Assembly: GCA_028284565.1 (NCBI GenBank)
Contig: JANQRM010000152.1
Location: forward strand, 1 to 5,919
Direction: 5' to 3'
Source: Anaerolineae bacterium
GTDB taxonomy: Bacteria; Chloroflexota; Anaerolineae; Aggregatilineales; Phototrophicaceae
Length of the DNA: 5,919 nt
The position numbers and the translations under genes are program-made. Below are positions 4,396 to 5,919 of this stretch, piece by piece. Position 1 is the stretch's first letter, and each line of letters starts with the position of its first letter. The notes below the pieces were generated by a model. It was not told where the DNA came from. It made no database searches and saw nothing but the letters and a program-made list of their open reading frames with translations.

Positions 4396-4677
4396 ATGAA
4401 CACAAAATCCTCTGTAAAGACGACCATCACATTGCAACCAAAGACCTTCACGCGGTTGCAGAACTTCATCAGTCGAACCGAGTTCAACATGTCGCAGGTG
4501 ATTGATGAGGGAATCAATCAGGTCATTGACCACGCCGAAGCTGACCGACCGAAACGAATCTGGACTAAGATCAAGAAGATGAAAGGTGTCGGTTACGCTG
4601 ACCCTGCGCTGAAAAATAAGAGCGTCAATGACATTCTGTATGGCGATGATGGCGCGTGGAGGGGTAGTGAGCGATAG
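4396..4677 (+). CDS. vapB: Ribbon-helix-helix (VapB/CopG-type) antitoxin
   Basis: At 93 residues it has an N-terminal ribbon-helix-helix: VKTTITLQPKTFTRLQNFIS (residues 7-26), then FNMSQVIDEGINQVIDHAEA (30-49). A C-terminal tail includes VGYADPALKNKSVNDILYGD (65-84) and ends DGAWRGSER. In VapB-type antitoxins the first part binds operator DNA and the tail wraps into the PIN toxin's active site. The gene overlaps the toxin by 11 bases, antitoxin first, which is the normal vapBC order and allows translational coupling. It is leaderless or nearly so. Composition is visibly more GC-rich than the brn genes, suggesting a separate origin. The family is secure; the symbol vapB is by context. Confidence 0.82.
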   Translation: MNTKSSVKTTITLQPKTFTRLQNFISRTEFNMSQVIDEGINQVIDHAEADRPKRIWTKIKKMKGVGYADPALKNKSVNDILYGDDGAWRGSER

Positions 4678-5134
4678 CCCCAGACTGGTTCTGGTAGATA
4701 GCGACGTTTGGGTCGGCTACTACATCGAAAATGATGCGCTACATCAAAAAGCTGCCTCTGGTCTCGAACGACTTGAGAGCAGTAACTTCGTTCCGGTCAT
4801 CAGCAGTCAGATCATCGGCGAAGTGGCAACAGTGCTGAGCCACAAGTCGGGTACAAGCCTCATGACTACCTTCCTTGATGACATCGAGGGCAGCGAGATG
4901 ACTATCATCTACCTGAATAAGGCAATTCACCAGACCGCTATCGACATTATGTACGACACACAAACCAAAGGCGTGAGCTATGGTGACTGTGTGAACATCG
5001 CCACCCTGCAAGAAACGGGGATAGATGCTATTTACGCCTACGACAAGTTCTATCACAAGCGTTTTGGACTCGACAATGTAGCTTACCCCAAAAATGATCC
5101 GATAGGATCGAGTGAGCGCGAGAGTGCGATATAA
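4667..5134 (+). CDS. vapC: PIN-domain ribonuclease toxin (VapC-type)
   Basis: The frame opens at ATG 4628, but GTG at 4667 is preferred. It gives a normal PIN start (MSDSPRLVLVDSDVWVGYY, 155 residues), follows GGAGG (4658-4662) after four bases and overlaps the antitoxin stop by 11. From this start the acidic residues of a PIN nuclease are in place: D11 (with D13) in strand 1, E52 in IIGEVATVL, D107 in GVSYGDCVNIA and D126 in IYAYDKFYHKRFG. PIN toxins are metal-dependent ribonucleases that commonly cut tRNA or rRNA; the target here cannot be predicted. The protein looks intact and active. A tail of about 15 residues follows the domain. Confidence 0.85.
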   Translation: MSDSPRLVLVDSDVWVGYYIENDALHQKAASGLERLESSNFVPVISSQIIGEVATVLSHKSGTSLMTTFLDDIEGSEMTIIYLNKAIHQTAIDIMYDTQTKGVSYGDCVNIATLQETGIDAIYAYDKFYHKRFGLDNVAYPKNDPIGSSERESAI

Positions 5135-5138
5135 TCAA

Positions 5139-5167
5139 TCTGATAGACTTCACAACATCGTCTGATA
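5139..5167 (+). promoter_or_regulatory. Direct repeats upstream of XRE gene
   Basis: TCTGATA occurs at 5139-5145 and 5161-5167, 22 bases apart, so both lie on about the same face of the helix. They are in the 53-base gap before the XRE-type regulator and may be its autoregulatory site. A TATAAT at 5130-5135 overlaps the toxin stop codon but has no good -35. Confidence 0.3.
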
Positions 5168-5187
5168 CATCAAACTGCGAATCACAG

Positions 5188-5523
5188 ATGCAAGAAAAAG
5201 AGTTAAAGCGCCTTATTGGACAACGAATACGGACAGCCCGTAAACGACAAGGGCTTTCCCAAAGAGAATTTGCTGATCTTATCGGTAAAGATCAACGTTC
5301 GGTGTCGATGTATGAGACAGGGGAACGCAGCATCTTAATTCATGATATTTTTCTGTACGCACAAGTCTTGAACGTCACACCTGAATATTTCATCCAGTTT
5401 GATCAATCGCTTGACGCAAACCAACAACGCCTTCTCAACGAGTTCAACCGACTCCCCACAGATCAGTCGAAACAATCCGCGCTGGACATCCTTCGAGCCT
5501 TTTCTAAAGCCATATCGGAATAG
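5188..5523 (+). CDS. XRE-family (Cro/CI-type) transcriptional regulator
   Basis: At 111 residues it carries an N-terminal helix-turn-helix of the Cro/CI type at about 7-66: LKRLIGQRIRTARKRQGLSQ, then REFADLIGKDQRSVSMYETG and LNVTPEYFI. The HTH pattern LSQ-x-E-A-x-x-x-G-x-D-x-x-x-V-S-x-Y-E-x-G is present. The C-terminal 40 residues (LDANQQRLLNEFNRLPTDQS, SALDILRAF) are helical and probably mediate dimerisation. It is a small repressor like those beside recombinase genes in integrative elements. No Shine-Dalgarno precedes ATG. The palindrome at 5536-5550, directly downstream in the next promoter, is its most likely target. It could also regulate the upstream vapBC-like pair. Confidence 0.85.
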   Translation: MQEKELKRLIGQRIRTARKRQGLSQREFADLIGKDQRSVSMYETGERSILIHDIFLYAQVLNVTPEYFIQFDQSLDANQQRLLNEFNRLPTDQSKQSALDILRAFSKAISE

Positions 5524-5535
5524 AGAATCCGGTTT

Positions 5536-5567
5536 ACTACTTAAAGTAGTGATTTTTGTGGTATAAT
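5536..5567 (+). promoter_or_regulatory. Extended -10 promoter with 15-bp palindrome
   Basis: TGGTATAAT (5559-5567) is a perfect extended -10 element, TG-N-TATAAT. The -35 position falls on ACTACTTAAAGTAGT (5536-5550), a perfect palindrome with 7-bp arms around one base, which would let a dimeric repressor block polymerase. The same palindrome followed by GATTTTT (5551-5557) could alternatively be a weak terminator for the XRE gene. Confidence 0.6.
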
Positions 5568-5577
5568 ATTCATATTC

Positions 5578-5600
5578 GGAATTAATAAGTATTCCTTTTT
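5578..5600 (+). repeat. Leader hairpin before small ORF
   Basis: GGAAT (5578-5582) can pair with ATTCC (5591-5595), followed by five T residues (5596-5600). It lies in the ~37-base leader between promoter and ribosome site. The stem is short, so an attenuator role is only a possibility. Confidence 0.25.
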
Positions 5601-5611
5601 GAAAGGACGAC

Positions 5612-5827
5612 ATGAAATGCCAGCAAAAGATTGAGTATATAACACCACCCTCTGAGCAAACCGAGTTACTGGCTCGGCAGATATGCCGGGGCATGGTCAA
5701 GCGCCGAGGTAAGGTGTGGGCATCCGAAGAAACCGTCAACGACTTTTCCCAATTTCTCAGGCTTCTCATTCGCATCCAGAGCAAAAGTCAATCAAACAAG
5801 CAGTTACAACCAGAGGTCTTGTCATGA
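5612..5827 (+). CDS. Small protein coupled to serine recombinase (71 aa)
   Basis: ATG at 5612 follows AAAGGA (5602-5607) after four bases, one of the better ribosome sites in the window. The 71-residue product (MKCQQKIEYITPPSEQTELL, then ARQICRGMVKRRGKVWASEE) is basic in the middle, with a central helix VNDFSQFLRLLIRIQ. There is no membrane segment or recognisable domain. Its TGA overlaps the recombinase ATG (ATGA, 5824-5827), so the two are co-translated. Position and size would suit a recombinase accessory protein, such as a directionality factor or DNA-binding helper; this is inference only. Confidence 0.65.
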   Translation: MKCQQKIEYITPPSEQTELLARQICRGMVKRRGKVWASEETVNDFSQFLRLLIRIQSKSQSNKQLQPEVLS

Positions 5828-5919
5828 GTACCAAAACGAACCCCAACGTCGCATTGTGTTACGTCCGCCTGTCAAACACCCGCAACGATGATGACACCAA
5901 CAGCCCTGAACGCCAGAAG
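5824..5919 (+). CDS. Serine recombinase, N-terminal fragment at window edge
   Basis: The first 32 codons read MSTKTNPNVALCYVRLSN and on to NSPERQK, then leave the window. AL-x-YVR-x-S followed by SPERQ is the signature of the resolvase/invertase catalytic domain; Ser17 would be the nucleophile that attacks DNA and Arg15 an active-site arginine. GAGG (5813-5816) lies seven bases before ATG. The lead-in and the S-P-E-x-Q motif suit the large serine integrases of phages and integrative elements, but the C-terminal region that would distinguish them from short resolvases is not in view. It is the last visible gene of the operon with the 71-residue protein. Confidence 0.85.
   Translation, partial: MSTKTNPNVALCYVRLSNTRNDDDTNSPERQK

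Noticed and set aside
4287..4517. Minus-strand frame across the vapB promoter
   Set aside because: It overlaps the recognised antitoxin and its promoter, and its product resembles nothing known.
4739..5056. Minus-strand frame inside the PIN toxin gene
   Set aside because: It is a complete shadow of a gene whose catalytic residues are all in place.
5536..5557. Strong intrinsic terminator after the XRE gene
   Set aside because: The palindrome is AT-rich with essentially no loop and the T-run is short and interrupted; an operator at the following promoter explains it better.
5335..5784. Minus-strand 149-codon frame
   Set aside because: It runs antisense through the XRE gene, a well-formed promoter and the small coupled gene, and has no recognisable motif.
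1..5919. CRISPR array, tRNA or rRNA genes
   Set aside because: No regularly spaced repeats and no cloverleaf or rRNA-like sequence were seen on either strand.

Overview
The window looks like an accessory, mobile-element-rich stretch of a bacterial chromosome of moderate, AT-leaning composition. The taxon cannot be fixed from sequence alone. The SpoIIAA-like/receiver signalling genes, the BrnT/CopG-type toxin-antitoxin pair and several genes without a Shine-Dalgarno sequence would fit Chloroflexota (Anaerolineae-like) or a relative, held at low confidence.

Layout from left to right: (1) a truncated minus-strand hypothetical gene (1-234) and a divergent small plus-strand gene (324-605), neither recognised. 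(2) A minus-strand three-gene operon (1596 down to 609), joined by two ATGA overlaps: a BrnT-family toxin, a CopG/BrnA-type ribbon-helix-helix antitoxin, and a third protein that repeats the antitoxin's N-terminus on an unrelated C-terminal body. Its promoter is near consensus, overlaps a perfect 9-bp inverted repeat and ends almost on the start codon. (3) A minus-strand three-helix membrane protein (1698-2270) set between two direct copies of an intergenic dyad repeat. (4) A signalling group: a degenerate receiver-domain protein (2578-3066), a canonical single-domain response regulator on the opposite strand (3002-3367, overlapping tail to tail) and a SpoIIAA/STAS-like protein (3617-4069). 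(5) A gene-free stretch of about 325 bases with an imperfect 56-base hairpin. (6) A VapBC-type pair: ribbon-helix-helix antitoxin (4396-4677) and PIN-domain toxin (4667-5134). (7) An XRE-type regulator (5188-5523), a palindrome-containing promoter, a small 71-residue protein (5612-5827) and the first 32 codons of a serine recombinase that leaves the window on the right.

Taken together, two toxin-antitoxin systems, orphan signalling proteins and a repressor/small-protein/serine-recombinase module suggest a genomic island or the end of an integrated element. The least expected feature is a small family of related intergenic motifs (cores GTYGCAC and TTGTGCGMCATAG) at 283, 1644, 2311, 2448 and 4325. 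They lie at the boundaries between gene modules and share a half-site (GCACAA) with the palindrome at the brnT promoter.
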